The translations under genes and the position numbers were made by a program. This document shows positions 6,186 through 15,699 of a stretch of 64,000 nt of DNA, piece by piece. The first letter of the stretch is position 1. Every line of letters starts with the position of its first letter. Source of the stretch: Pseudarthrobacter sp. PS3-L1 (GTDB lineage: Bacteria > Actinomycetota > Actinomycetes > Actinomycetales > Micrococcaceae). The notes under the pieces are model-generated. The model searched no databases, had not been told where the DNA came from, and worked only from the letters and a program-made list of their open reading frames with translations. The stretch covers positions 62,001 through 126,000 of the forward strand of contig NZ_JASISU010000001.1 in assembly GCF_030063285.1 (NCBI RefSeq), given 5' to 3'.

Positions 6186-9100
6186 GTGAGTGATACCAAT
6201 AAGGACGACAGCCGGATATCCCTGCCAGATGCGCCGCCCGATCAACAAAGGATGCTTGATTCTGGGCGGGTCGCGTGCTGGAGTGAGCCCGTTGTCATCG
6301 ATACCTATGCCCCGGGCGAGCCTGACAGGTATCCGCTGTTTTTAGACCGCCGGGTGTATCAGGGGTCGAAGGGCAAGGTGTACCCAATGCCCTTTATTGA
6401 CAGCATCGCCACTTCGAAGGAACCACGGCTTTGGCAGGCAATCCATCTGGAGAACGAGTTTGTTCGGCTCATGTTGCTGCCGGAGATTGGGGGCAGGATT
6501 CATATCGGGTTCGATAAAAAAGCCGGTTATGACTTCTTCTACCGGAACAACGTGATCAAACCGGGCTTGGTAGGACTTGCCGGACCCTGGATTTCAGGAG
6601 GAGTTGAGTTCAACTGGCCCCAGCATCACCGTCCTGCTACCTTCCTGCCGGTGGAAACCGCGATTGAGCGCGGTGACAATGGCGATGTCACGGTGTGGCA
6701 CAGCGATCTCGATCCTCTGCAGCGGATGCGCGGCACGCATGGCGTTCGTCTCCGTCCCGGGAACTCCCTCCTTGAAGTCGAAGCGCGGCTCTACAACTGC
6801 ACGGACGTGCCGCAGACGTTCCTGTGGTGGGCAAACGTGGCAGCCCGGGTGCACGAGAAGTACCAGTCGTTCTTCCCCACCGATGTTCGCTTTGTAGCGG
6901 ATCACGCACGGCGAGCCGTCACGGCGTTCCCGCGGGCCGACCGCCCCTACTATGGTGTGGACTACCCTGCTCTGGCCGGTCAGGGCCAGACGGACGCGGA
7001 CCGCATCGATTTCTATTCCAACATTCCCGTCCCCACCTCCTACATGATTACCGACACGGAGGATAGCTTTTTTGGGGGCTACGACCATGAATCCGACGCC
7101 GGGTTCATCCATTGGGCTGACCGGTCCATTTCGCCGGGTAAGAAGCAGTGGACGTGGGGAGACGGTCCAGTGGGCAAAGCCTGGGACGCGCACCTCACGG
7201 ATACCGACGGCCCGTACATCGAGCTTATGTCCGGTGTCTTCACCGATAACCAGCCTGACTTTAGCTACCTTGCTCCCGGGGAGACCCGAACGTTCAGCGA
7301 GTTTTGGTACCCGATCCGGAACATCGGACCGGCGCATCAAGCGAACCTGGACCTTGCGGTTTCACTTCAGTTGAACGGGGCCAAGTGCGAGGTCAATGTC
7401 GGGGTTTCCAGCACGGCCACCCACGAGCAGGTTACAGTCTTGCTCAAAGTCCAGGGCACGGTTGTTCACTCCTGGAACGTGGGGATCTCGCCAGCGGAAC
7501 CCTTCACGGAAGTCGTCCAGTTGACGGCACCTGCGGACGAAGTTGACCTGACCCTGCAGGTCCTGGAGGGGTCCGACGAACTGATCTCATGGACTCCTCG
7601 TGAATCCTCCGCAAGCCACGAGGAACCCTGTGCTGCGACCGAGCCCTTAATGCCGGAGGCCATCGGGAGCCAGGACGAGCTCTACGTCACGGGCATCCAC
7701 TTGACTCAGAATCGGCACCCGACCCGGTCGCCGCTTCCTTATTTCGAGGAAATGCTCCGCCGGGATCCATTGGACTCGCGCGCATCAGTCGCGCTGGGTT
7801 CGGCGCACTACACCACTGGCCGGTACGCCTTGGCGAAGGAGTTGTTGGAAAACGCACTGGCCCGGCTAACCCGTCGCAACTTGAATCCCCCCAGCGGCGA
7901 AGCGAGTTACCGGCTCGGGCTCGTGTTGGAGCGTAGCGGCCATTTGAAGGACGCCATGGAACGGTACGGAAAAGCAGCCTGGGATAAGGGCTGGGCGCAT
8001 CCCGCGAACCTGGCGATGGCGCGAATGACACTCAGGTCAGGAAGTCCGTCCAAGGCGTTGCGGCACGCAGAATCCGCGCTGCGGCTTGACCCTGGAAGCC
8101 CCGAGGCGAAGCACCTGTTGTTCCTGGCACTTACGGGGTTGGGGCGCGGGGACGAAGGGTCCCGGCTGCTGGGGAGCATCCTCTCCTCCGATCCCTTGGA
8201 TCCTGTGGCGTTGGCACTTGAGGGTTCATTGGACACTGCAGACCCCAAGACTTCTCTGACCGTTGGGTGCTGGCTTGCCCGAGCAGGGCAATGGCAGCTC
8301 GCGCTTGACCTTACCGAAAGGGACGCCTCTCCGGGCGCCAACAAAGCGTTCGGCAACCCGGAGCCTTTGCGCCGCTACCTCCGGGCTGCTTGGTTGGAGG
8401 AGCTTGGCAATAGAGAAGCGGCTTCAAGGGAACGGTCTGCGGCGCGGACCAGCGACACTACGTATGCGTTCCCATACGGGCTTGATGATGTCGATGCCCT
8501 CAACCGGGCGCTGAAAGCCGATCCCCGCGACACTCTGGCACACGGACTGGCTGGGTGCTGGCTGCTGGACGCTGGACGCACGAATGATGCGCTCGCCCAT
8601 CTGGAAATATCGCTCTCGCTTGGTTCCGCAGACCCTGTGGTGTGGCGGAACGCTGCCATCGCCACGGTACGTACCGGAGGAGATTCCGCGCGAGCTGACT
8701 CATACTTTGCGCGCGCCCTCGCATTGAGCCCAGACGACGCCCGGCTGCTCTTTGAGCGGACCATCCTTTCCAGCCTTCGCGGAGTGCCTGCGGCGGAACA
8801 GCTTGCTGCCATTGAACGCCATGACCGTTCCGTCCTTGACCGTGATGATCTCGCGCTTGTCTATGTAAACCTCCTCCTCGACGCCGGCAGGGACAAGGAC
8901 GCATGGCAGATCATGACGACGCGCCACTTCCAGCCGTTCGAAGGGGGCGAGGGGATGGCTTTAGCCGCGTACGACCGGGCAGTGGTCCAGCGCGCACGGA
9001 GGCTGATGGAGCAGAATCCCTCGGCAGCTGTCATGCTTCTGCGCGAAGGCATCGACGCACCAGCTAACCTCGGGGAGGGCCGGCACCCGGCCCACAGCAT

Positions 9101-9485
9101 GGCGGAACGGCTCGTCGCCCTTGGTGACGCCTTAAAGCTGTCTGGGGACCGGACGAAAGCTGAAGCCGCCTGGAATCGGGCCTGTGGGGAGAGAACACCG
9201 CTTGCCGTAGATGCGGAATCAACCGGTCCAGTCGACTACTGGAGAGGCATCGCCTACACCAGACTCGGCAGACACGCGGAGGCTGAACTCGTTTGGCAGG
9301 ACATCGAAACTCGGGCCGGTGAGCTGGAATCAGCTCCCGACGGCCCGGACTACTTCGCAACCTCGCTCCCCAAGTTACTGCTCTTCGACACCGATACCGC
9401 AACAACCCGGGCCAAACGGGCCAAAGCGCTGCGCGACGTGGCCGCACAAGGCCGAGAACACCAGAAAGAGACGGCAAACCTGTGA
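6186..9485 (+). CDS. DUF5107 domain protein with C-terminal TPR repeats
   Basis: 1099 residues. Residues ~30-400 form the DUF5107 region, a galactose-mutarotase-like beta-sandwich family (blocks YPLFLDRRVYQGSKGKVYP, MLLPEIGGRIHIGFDKKAGY, GGVEFNWPQHHRP). From about residue 515 the rest is tetratricopeptide-like helical repeats (for example LDSRASVALGSAHYTTGRYA). No signal peptide is seen, so it is cytoplasmic. The family sits with glycoside hydrolases and is presumed to act on oligosaccharides, but I know of no proven reaction. GTG at 6186 overlaps its own GAGG, so ATG 6252 is an alternative start. It is the first gene of a GH operon and overlaps the next by 4 bp. Confidence 0.88.
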   Translation: MSDTNKDDSRISLPDAPPDQQRMLDSGRVACWSEPVVIDTYAPGEPDRYPLFLDRRVYQGSKGKVYPMPFIDSIATSKEPRLWQAIHLENEFVRLMLLPEIGGRIHIGFDKKAGYDFFYRNNVIKPGLVGLAGPWISGGVEFNWPQHHRPATFLPVETAIERGDNGDVTVWHSDLDPLQRMRGTHGVRLRPGNSLLEVEARLYNCTDVPQTFLWWANVAARVHEKYQSFFPTDVRFVADHARRAVTAFPRADRPYYGVDYPALAGQGQTDADRIDFYSNIPVPTSYMITDTEDSFFGGYDHESDAGFIHWADRSISPGKKQWTWGDGPVGKAWDAHLTDTDGPYIELMSGVFTDNQPDFSYLAPGETRTFSEFWYPIRNIGPAHQANLDLAVSLQLNGAKCEVNVGVSSTATHEQVTVLLKVQGTVVHSWNVGISPAEPFTEVVQLTAPADEVDLTLQVLEGSDELISWTPRESSASHEEPCAATEPLMPEAIGSQDELYVTGIHLTQNRHPTRSPLPYFEEMLRRDPLDSRASVALGSAHYTTGRYALAKELLENALARLTRRNLNPPSGEASYRLGLVLERSGHLKDAMERYGKAAWDKGWAHPANLAMARMTLRSGSPSKALRHAESALRLDPGSPEAKHLLFLALTGLGRGDEGSRLLGSILSSDPLDPVALALEGSLDTADPKTSLTVGCWLARAGQWQLALDLTERDASPGANKAFGNPEPLRRYLRAAWLEELGNREAASRERSAARTSDTTYAFPYGLDDVDALNRALKADPRDTLAHGLAGCWLLDAGRTNDALAHLEISLSLGSADPVVWRNAAIATVRTGGDSARADSYFARALALSPDDARLLFERTILSSLRGVPAAEQLAAIERHDRSVLDRDDLALVYVNLLLDAGRDKDAWQIMTTRHFQPFEGGEGMALAAYDRAVVQRARRLMEQNPSAAVMLLREGIDAPANLGEGRHPAHSMAERLVALGDALKLSGDRTKAEAAWNRACGERTPLAVDAESTGPVDYWRGIAYTRLGRHAEAELVWQDIETRAGELESAPDGPDYFATSLPKLLLFDTDTATTRAKRAKALRDVAAQGREHQKETANL

Positions 9486-10837
9486 CTGAAACCCCGAGGT
9501 ACCTGGGCTCCGGAACGACCGACAGCGATACTGCCGGCCTGACAGGCGCACCGCCACGGCATCTTCCGCAGCGTTTGACCATCTCGCTCTGGGACTTCTC
9601 CTGGTACACCCGCGCTGAGGAAGGCGGCCCATACGCCGATCTGGACGCGACCTGCGCAAAAGCAGCGAAGCTGGGCTATAACACGATCCGGATATGCGCG
9701 GCCCCCCTGCTGCTCTTCGGCGATCTTGGCCTGGAGGACCTGGCCATAGACCTAGACATCGAAGGACTCGGAAAATCCCCGGACGGCGGCTTCTACGGCA
9801 GAGGAACACGTTGGTACGACGCACCGGGCGGGTATCGGATCAACCTGAGTGAGCGGCTTCTGGAGCTTTTCGAGGCCGCTGCTCAACACGGCCTGGTGAT
9901 CATCCTGGCCAGCTGGGAATACCAGCAGTCAACAGTTTTCGCCGGTTCTTCACGGTGGTTCGACGCGATCGATGCTGTTCCGTTGGATAGCAGGTACCGT
10001 GCCCTTGCCGAGGCCTGGGACCGCCTCATCGGCACAGTCACCGCAGCCGGGTACCGCGAACGCATCGCCATGGTTGAACTGCACAACGAAGTGGACTTCT
10101 CCATCCTGCCTGCCCTGTCTGAGGGTGGTAGCCACGAACTGCACCGCCTTCGGGAACGTCACCCGGACCTGCTTGTCACCGCGAGTTACGGCAAACCCCC
10201 ACACCTTGCGATGCACACCCTGCCCGAGGGATTAGGTGCTGCCCAGTTCCACGTCTATAGCTACGGAGTACTTGAGGCACTGCAGGAGCTGATCGACATC
10301 CGCTCCGAAGCTACCGCCGATTTCCCCAACTCTTCGCTGTCTGCCCTGTTGCGACCAGGGGCACCCTCTGTCGCGGAGTACGGCCGCCTTGCTGACTGGA
10401 AATACCGCGCTACCGTTGTCACCGACCAGATGTTCTATGGCTATGACTGGATTGACCCGGATGCGTGGGACACCTGGCTATACAACAATTACGGTCCATA
10501 CCGGGAAGTGATGCGGCGCGAGATCGATTCGCGCGTAATAGCCATCGCAGCCTGGGCCCGCTGGAAGAATACCCCAGCAATAGTGGGCGAAGGATGGATT
10601 GGCTACACTCCGCTCCATGGCACCTTCGAGGAAGGCCCCATCGGGCGGGACCTGGCCGAGGGTGGCATCAAGACAGCGCTGGAACAGGGCGTGTGGGGTA
10701 TGGTCCTGTGTTCCAACGCGGCCCCTCACCACCCGCTGTGGAGTGAGGAAGCCTGGCAGCAGCGGATGAACAGCTACATCCTGTCCCTTACGCCGGAGGG
10801 TCAGGACAGTCGGCCACAACAAGAATCCAGTGAATAA
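9482..10837 (+). CDS. Sugar-binding cellulase-like TIM-barrel protein
   Basis: 451 residues matching the cellulase-like (PF12876-type) TIM-barrel family. Signs: ISLWDFSWYTRAEEGGPYAD near the start, YNTIRICAAPLL (barrel strand), MVELHNEVDFS near residues 198-208 with a candidate acid/base Glu in the HNE motif, and ntpAIVGEGWIGYTP near residue 365 with a candidate nucleophile Glu. It has no signal peptide, so it probably handles imported oligosaccharides. GTGA overlap with the DUF5107 gene and 27 bp to the GH35 gene make one operon. Substrate is unknown. Confidence 0.8.
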   Translation: MTETPRYLGSGTTDSDTAGLTGAPPRHLPQRLTISLWDFSWYTRAEEGGPYADLDATCAKAAKLGYNTIRICAAPLLLFGDLGLEDLAIDLDIEGLGKSPDGGFYGRGTRWYDAPGGYRINLSERLLELFEAAAQHGLVIILASWEYQQSTVFAGSSRWFDAIDAVPLDSRYRALAEAWDRLIGTVTAAGYRERIAMVELHNEVDFSILPALSEGGSHELHRLRERHPDLLVTASYGKPPHLAMHTLPEGLGAAQFHVYSYGVLEALQELIDIRSEATADFPNSSLSALLRPGAPSVAEYGRLADWKYRATVVTDQMFYGYDWIDPDAWDTWLYNNYGPYREVMRREIDSRVIAIAAWARWKNTPAIVGEGWIGYTPLHGTFEEGPIGRDLAEGGIKTALEQGVWGMVLCSNAAPHHPLWSEEAWQQRMNSYILSLTPEGQDSRPQQESSE

Positions 10838-10864
10838 CCATCCATATCGTGGAAAGAGCTTCCC

Positions 10865-13201
10865 ATGCGTCCAGACCGAAGCAGCATCGAGCCGCTCAAC
10901 GTGACCCATCGGCCTCACCAGAGGCCACTTCAGGATCCACCGATGAGCAATACAGTGGATCCTCACGGCAGGTGGCGCCTGACGAACCAATACCTAGAGT
11001 GCAACGGTATTCCCGCCATACCGGTGTCGGGAGAAATCCACTACAGCCGGCTGCCGCGAACCCGCTGGGAAGAGCGACTCCGGCTGATGAAGGCCGGTGG
11101 CATCACCGTCGTTGCCTGTTACGTTTTCTGGATTCACCACGAGCAAACCGAGGGCCAAGCACGCTTTGACGACAACTTGGACATAGCCGCATTCGTCCGG
11201 CTCTGTGCCGCAATTGACCTAGACGTGGTTCTGCGCATTGGGCCATGGGCCCACGGCGAGGTCCGAAACGGTGGCTTCCCAGACTGGGTGCAGGATGCCG
11301 ACGTCGACCACCGCACCAACGACGCTGCTTACCTGGCCATGGTGAAGCGCTGGTTTAACCGCATAGGTTCGGAACTGCAGGGCCTGACCGGGCCGGACAG
11401 CAACGTCATTGGCATCCAGCTGGAAAATGAGCTGTATGACCAGCCCGACCACTTACGAGAGCTCAAACGTCTGGCTAGGGCAGCTGGACTCAGCGCGGCG
11501 ATGTGGACAGCCACGGCTTGGGGCGGGGCCGAGGTCCCCGAGGACGAGGTCATGCCAGTTTTCGGCGGCTATGGCGATGGATTTTGGGTCGACGCAGAAG
11601 CCCCCTGGGACCCAACGTTCAGAGCGCACTACTTTTTCAGTGAGGAGTGGGATGACCCCGGCATCGGCGCAGACCTGCGCGCACACCTGTCCGGAGGTCA
11701 AATAGCGCCGCCGACGTCCATTTCTGCGTCCTACCCGCCAGCAACCTGCGAGCTGACCGGCGGGATGGCAACTGCCTATCAGCGCCGCCCCTGGCCCAAA
11801 GGCAAAGACGTGGCAGCAGTGGCCAACAACAAGATCGGCAGCGGCTCTGGGTGGCAGGGCTACTACATGTTTGCCGGTGGGACGAACCCATCGGATGGAC
11901 TACAGGAGTCCCAGGCATCGGGCTATCCCAATGATCTTCCCGTGTTTGATTACGACTTTCATGCTCCTATCGGCGCGTCCGGGAGGCTGGCGCCAAGCTT
12001 CTCCGAGTTACGCAAGCAACACGCTTTCCTCGCGGCTTTTGGTAGCCACATAGCTCCGATGCCGTCCACGCTGCCGGATCGGATGCCCGCGGGCATCGAA
12101 GATTCCGGCACTCTTCGCTGGGCCCTGCGATCCGACGGTGACTCGGGGTTCGTCTTCATCACCTGGCACCAGCCCCACGTCCCGCTCCCGGATTACGATG
12201 AAGCCCAGTTCCGGCTGGCGCTCGCGAAGGAAACACTGACTTTTCCTCTGGCACTCCTCACTATCCCTTCTGGCACGATCGCCCGCTGGCCGGTGAACCT
12301 TGACATGGGTGGCGTTCGGCTGAGGTGGGCCACAGCATCAGCGATGACACTGCTGGGCACAGACACGGCACCCGTGCTCGTCCTTGCCGCCGAAACAAGC
12401 ATTGAAACCCAACTGTGCTTTCCGAAGGGAAGTACTCTGAACGGTCCTGCACGCCAAGTGGGCGCCGATGTCTACGCAGTGGACGGCACAGAGCCAGTTA
12501 CCTTGACTGCTAAATCTCGGCATGGAACGTTGGCTATCCTTGTACTTCCCGCTGCGCAGGTGAACCAAACATGGGTTTTAGAAACGGCGGATGGGCGCGA
12601 ACTCGTTCTCTCCACAGAACCAGTATGGATCGGCGCTGACGGCCGACTGACCGGCAGATCCATCGGATTGCCTTCAGTCCAGCGTTACTCCACCACAGCC
12701 ACGCGGTTTGAAACCGTAAAGACCGCCTTTGCCAGCTACGGACGCAGCCGGCAGGCTGTGACGGCTGAGCTGATTCGTGCAGCCAAAACTATTCCCTCCT
12801 CTTTTGGTTCCTTGGCCGGCCGGGCTGCCGCACCCACCGATCACGTCATTGATGACCTGGCACAGGTCTACCAGATATACCTGCCGGTGGCGGCGCTTAC
12901 CGGCGACGGGCCGACGGAGCTTGAGATCAATTGGGCCGGCGACGTAGCCCGTCTCCTTGTAGATGGTCAGGTGGTCGCTGACCGGTTCTGGGACGGGTCC
13001 CCATGGGTGCTTGAAACCACGGACGTCGGGCTCCTTCATGCAAAAGACATCCAGCTCCAGATCCTTCCCCTGGCGAAGGCAGCGAGCGTTGGACTGACTC
13101 TGGAGGCTCAGCGTAGGCGTGACATGGTTGCTGGCGACCTAGCTGCCTTGGACAAAATGGAACTGCTTCAGTGGACCACCTGGGCAGAAGATCGCTCCTG
13201 A
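10865..13201 (+). CDS. GH35 beta-galactosidase
   Basis: 778 residues. GH35 signatures: IPVSGEIHYSRLPRTRWEER, IGPWAHGEVRNGGFP, and GIQLENELYD with the acid/base Glu189. CELTGGMATAYQRRP carries the probable nucleophile Glu296, matching the ELGGG form seen in bacterial GH35. Retaining hydrolysis of terminal beta-galactosides is the family reaction. No secretion signal is seen. The annotated ATG has GGAAAGAG upstream; an in-frame ATG at 10945 (MSNTVDPHGRW) would remove an unconserved 26-residue lead. It is the last enzyme of the operon and precedes the AraC regulator by 31 bp. Confidence 0.9.
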   Translation: MRPDRSSIEPLNVTHRPHQRPLQDPPMSNTVDPHGRWRLTNQYLECNGIPAIPVSGEIHYSRLPRTRWEERLRLMKAGGITVVACYVFWIHHEQTEGQARFDDNLDIAAFVRLCAAIDLDVVLRIGPWAHGEVRNGGFPDWVQDADVDHRTNDAAYLAMVKRWFNRIGSELQGLTGPDSNVIGIQLENELYDQPDHLRELKRLARAAGLSAAMWTATAWGGAEVPEDEVMPVFGGYGDGFWVDAEAPWDPTFRAHYFFSEEWDDPGIGADLRAHLSGGQIAPPTSISASYPPATCELTGGMATAYQRRPWPKGKDVAAVANNKIGSGSGWQGYYMFAGGTNPSDGLQESQASGYPNDLPVFDYDFHAPIGASGRLAPSFSELRKQHAFLAAFGSHIAPMPSTLPDRMPAGIEDSGTLRWALRSDGDSGFVFITWHQPHVPLPDYDEAQFRLALAKETLTFPLALLTIPSGTIARWPVNLDMGGVRLRWATASAMTLLGTDTAPVLVLAAETSIETQLCFPKGSTLNGPARQVGADVYAVDGTEPVTLTAKSRHGTLAILVLPAAQVNQTWVLETADGRELVLSTEPVWIGADGRLTGRSIGLPSVQRYSTTATRFETVKTAFASYGRSRQAVTAELIRAAKTIPSSFGSLAGRAAAPTDHVIDDLAQVYQIYLPVAALTGDGPTELEINWAGDVARLLVDGQVVADRFWDGSPWVLETTDVGLLHAKDIQLQILPLAKAASVGLTLEAQRRRDMVAGDLAALDKMELLQWTTWAEDRS

Positions 13202-13232
13202 TGGATGCCTTCTGGAATACCATGGACCTTTA

Positions 13233-14120
13233 GTGACGGAAGGGGCCTTGGTGGAGCGTGCCACGGGGTTCGAGAACCAGCGCCTTGTGGTGGTGCCCCG
13301 CCCGCTGATTCGGGAGGCACTAAGACGCCCCATTACACGACGGCTCGTTGTCACTGACGCCGGCGTTTTTCCCGTCGCTTCGAAACACGGACGGCACCGC
13401 CCCCAGGGCGCCAACGAGACCATAATCATATTGTGTGTTGCCGGGACCGGGTGGGTTGAAACTGGCGGTTCCCGGTTCGAAGTAGGCAAATCTACTGCAG
13501 TCGTTTTCCCCGGTGGAGCGGGACAGGCCCACTCCTATGGTGCTTCGAGTGAGGACCCCTGGACGATTTGGTGGTGCCATGTGAGCGGTTCGGATGCAGC
13601 CGAACTAATCGAAGAGTCCGTAGTGAGTCCGGAGCGTCCGCTCATTCCGCTGGTGGCCGTTGACCGGTTGACAGCCATGCTGGATGAGATCATCACGGCC
13701 TTGGAACGGGACCAGTCGCCGGCCCGCCTTGTGGCTACTGCCGGGATGGCGTGGAAACTGCTGACGACCCTAGCAGTGGACCAACGACTCCCCGTCCAGG
13801 GCAGTCCTCTGCAACAGGCGATGAAATTTCTGGAGGACAGGGTGGACGGCTCCATCCGACTCCCCGACCTGGCAAAAGTGGTTGGCGTTTCCTCCTCACA
13901 GTTGAGCAAGCTGTTCCGGGAGGCGACGGGAGGTGGAGTGCTGGCTCACCACAGGGCCCTGAAGATGGCCAGGGCCAGGCTCCTGCTGGATACAACAGAC
14001 CTCACAATCGCCGAGGTGGGACGCGAAATCGGTCTTGATGACCAGTTCTACTTTTCCCGTCAGTTCAGCGGTATGCACGGGGTAAGTCCCCGGGCTTATC
14101 GTGCCGAACGGAAAGGCTAG
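13233..14120 (+). CDS. AraC-family transcriptional regulator
   Basis: 295 residues with an N-terminal cupin-type arabinose-binding-like domain (about 30-165, with GTGWVETGGSRFEVGKSTAV and FPGGAGQAHSYG). The C-terminal double helix-turn-helix spans about 190-290 (LPDLAKVVGVSSSQLSKLFR; LTIAEVGREIGLDDQFYFSR then QFSGMHGVSPRAYR). It probably senses a sugar and activates the upstream glycan operon, in which it is the last gene. The GTG start lacks a clear ribosome-binding site. Confidence 0.9.
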   Translation: MTEGALVERATGFENQRLVVVPRPLIREALRRPITRRLVVTDAGVFPVASKHGRHRPQGANETIIILCVAGTGWVETGGSRFEVGKSTAVVFPGGAGQAHSYGASSEDPWTIWWCHVSGSDAAELIEESVVSPERPLIPLVAVDRLTAMLDEIITALERDQSPARLVATAGMAWKLLTTLAVDQRLPVQGSPLQQAMKFLEDRVDGSIRLPDLAKVVGVSSSQLSKLFREATGGGVLAHHRALKMARARLLLDTTDLTIAEVGREIGLDDQFYFSRQFSGMHGVSPRAYRAERKG

Positions 14121-14425
14121 GGGGACCTACCCCTTCGGAACGCTGGCTGTTAGGTCTGCCCGCAAGTCGCACTGCAGTCCAATCATGAGGTCGACGGGCA
14201 GGAGTGCCGAGAACGCGGGGGTCCCGCCGTAGTGGCGAGGTCCACAGCGTCAGGGCCAGCGATGGTCGGACCAGGGGAGGGATGACTCGGCCACCTCGTT
14301 ACGTGCTGGTCGATTTGCGGGCGCCTGTCCGGTCGTTGAGTCCCCGCGTCGACCGCCGTGTTCTACGCTTTGTAGTAGATTCCTGTTTGGGGTGTCCGTC
14401 ATACTCGACCTACTGTTGGAGCATC
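14121..14425. other. Intergenic region before the MpaB-type gene
   Basis: 305 bases between the AraC gene and the oxygenase gene. An in-frame extension of the oxygenase frame runs back to 14204 but is Arg/Gly-rich, unlike the family, and I treat it as non-coding. No hairpin terminator or clear promoter was identified. Confidence 0.5.
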
Positions 14426-15370
14426 ATGGCTGATCGTTCGATACCGCGCCCTGCAGACCTAGCCCTCCGCGTCCGCCGTGCTTTCCGCGCCCGAGTTTCC
14501 GGCGACCCTACCGGGGCGCCGGATTGGGTGCGCGACATTGCTCAGGTTGGGGAGGGGCCGGGCTGGTTCGAGCCCGACGGCGTTGTCTGGCGGGTCCACG
14601 GCGACCTGTCCACGCTCGTTGGCGGGGTTGCTGCCCTCCTTGGGCAGGGCGCTCACCCACTCGCGATGGCAGGGGTCTCGCGGCACTCTTCCTACCGCAG
14701 CGACCCCTGGGCCCGTCTCGCCGGGACCGCGCGCTGGCTCACCGTGAGCACCTTCGGCTCCGCGGAGCTTGCCGAGCGGGATTCGGCACGGGTCCGCGGC
14801 ATGCACGGGCGGGTCCGCGGTACCACCGACGACGGTCGCGCCTACGCCGCCTCCGACCCCGCACTGCTTCGCTGGGTGCACCTGGCTTTCACTGATGCCT
14901 TCCTCGGGGCACACGAGGCCGTCGGCCACGACTTGGTTCCGCAATTCGGCCGCAATTGGGCTGACACTTACGTTGCAGACTGGTCCCGCAGCGCCCGGGC
15001 CCTCGGGGCCGAGGACCTCCCGACCAACCGCCGGGAGCTCGCCGAGGCCCTGCGCGCTCTGGAGCCCACCCTCGAACCCGTCCCCGCCGAGCTCCTCACC
15101 TTCCTCGCCGCCCCGGATGGGTTGAACCGGGCTGAGAAGATCTTTTACAACGGCCTCGCCGGCGCCGGGGCGCTGGTGCTCTCCCCGTCTGTGGCCCCCT
15201 TCGCCGGGGTGCCCGGCCGCGGCGATCGCTCGGCCGCGGCCCGTCTCCGCTTACAGCGCACCCGCTTGCAGCTCCGTGCCTTCCAGCTGGCCCTCGGGCC
15301 ATATAGCCCTTCCGAGGACGCTGCGCGCTACCGGGTTGGCCTCGCCGGCCGCCCGGACTGGCTCGACTGA
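14426..15370 (+). CDS. Oxygenase MpaB family (DUF2236) protein
   Basis: 314 residues from ATG 14426, which has TTGGAG just upstream. Family marks: GGVAALLGQGAHPLAMAGVSRHSSYRSDPWARL, where histidines typical of the heme-binding DUF2236 fold are seen, then TARWLTVSTFGSAELAERDS and a central HLAFTDAFLGAHEAVGHDL. Members include rubber oxygenase Lcp and the fungal MpaB oxygenase; bacterial members of this size are mostly uncharacterised. The gene stands alone, and its stop codon lies inside an 8-bp tandem repeat. Confidence 0.88.
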   Translation: MADRSIPRPADLALRVRRAFRARVSGDPTGAPDWVRDIAQVGEGPGWFEPDGVVWRVHGDLSTLVGGVAALLGQGAHPLAMAGVSRHSSYRSDPWARLAGTARWLTVSTFGSAELAERDSARVRGMHGRVRGTTDDGRAYAASDPALLRWVHLAFTDAFLGAHEAVGHDLVPQFGRNWADTYVADWSRSARALGAEDLPTNRRELAEALRALEPTLEPVPAELLTFLAAPDGLNRAEKIFYNGLAGAGALVLSPSVAPFAGVPGRGDRSAAARLRLQRTRLQLRAFQLALGPYSPSEDAARYRVGLAGRPDWLD

Positions 15371-15403
15371 GCCACTGAGCCACTGAGCCACTGAGCCACT
15401 GAG
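15366..15403. repeat. 8-bp tandem repeat at the MpaB stop codon
   Basis: ACTGAGCC is repeated four times, followed by ACTGAG, starting in the last codons of the oxygenase gene. The first unit supplies the TGA stop. Because 8 is not a multiple of 3, copy-number changes upstream of the stop would alter the reading frame, but the stop is in the first unit, so the protein end is buffered. Confidence 0.93.
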
Positions 15404-15699
15404 GCGCAGACTAGCCGGGCGGAAGTGCTAGGGCCCGGGAAGAGATTTCCTTTTGCTGAGGGAAACCAGGAGAGCTGACCCCCACAGGGTACTGGCTCTT
15501 TTTCGCTGCGCTCAGCGGCGCGTTGGTCACTTGTGGGCTCTTTGGCCATGACGGACAAGACGATAATGTCGCCTACAGCGCGTAAAGCCACGCCGACAAT
15601 GAGGACCACAGCGCCAGCGATGATCAGCCGCCGCCCGTCAGGCGCCCGGGCTAGGCCAACTCCAACACCACAAAATACCCCCGTTCTCCGCTGAACGCG
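15404..15699 (-). other. Intergenic region with a possible membrane-protein fragment
   Basis: On the minus strand one frame reads GRRLIIAGAVVLIVGVALRA then VGDIIVLSVMAKEPTSDQRA. This resembles a single membrane segment with a soluble tail, but it has no usable start codon or ribosome-binding site, and a stop lies just upstream near 15700. It may be a decayed fragment. Nothing else was recognised. Confidence 0.3.
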
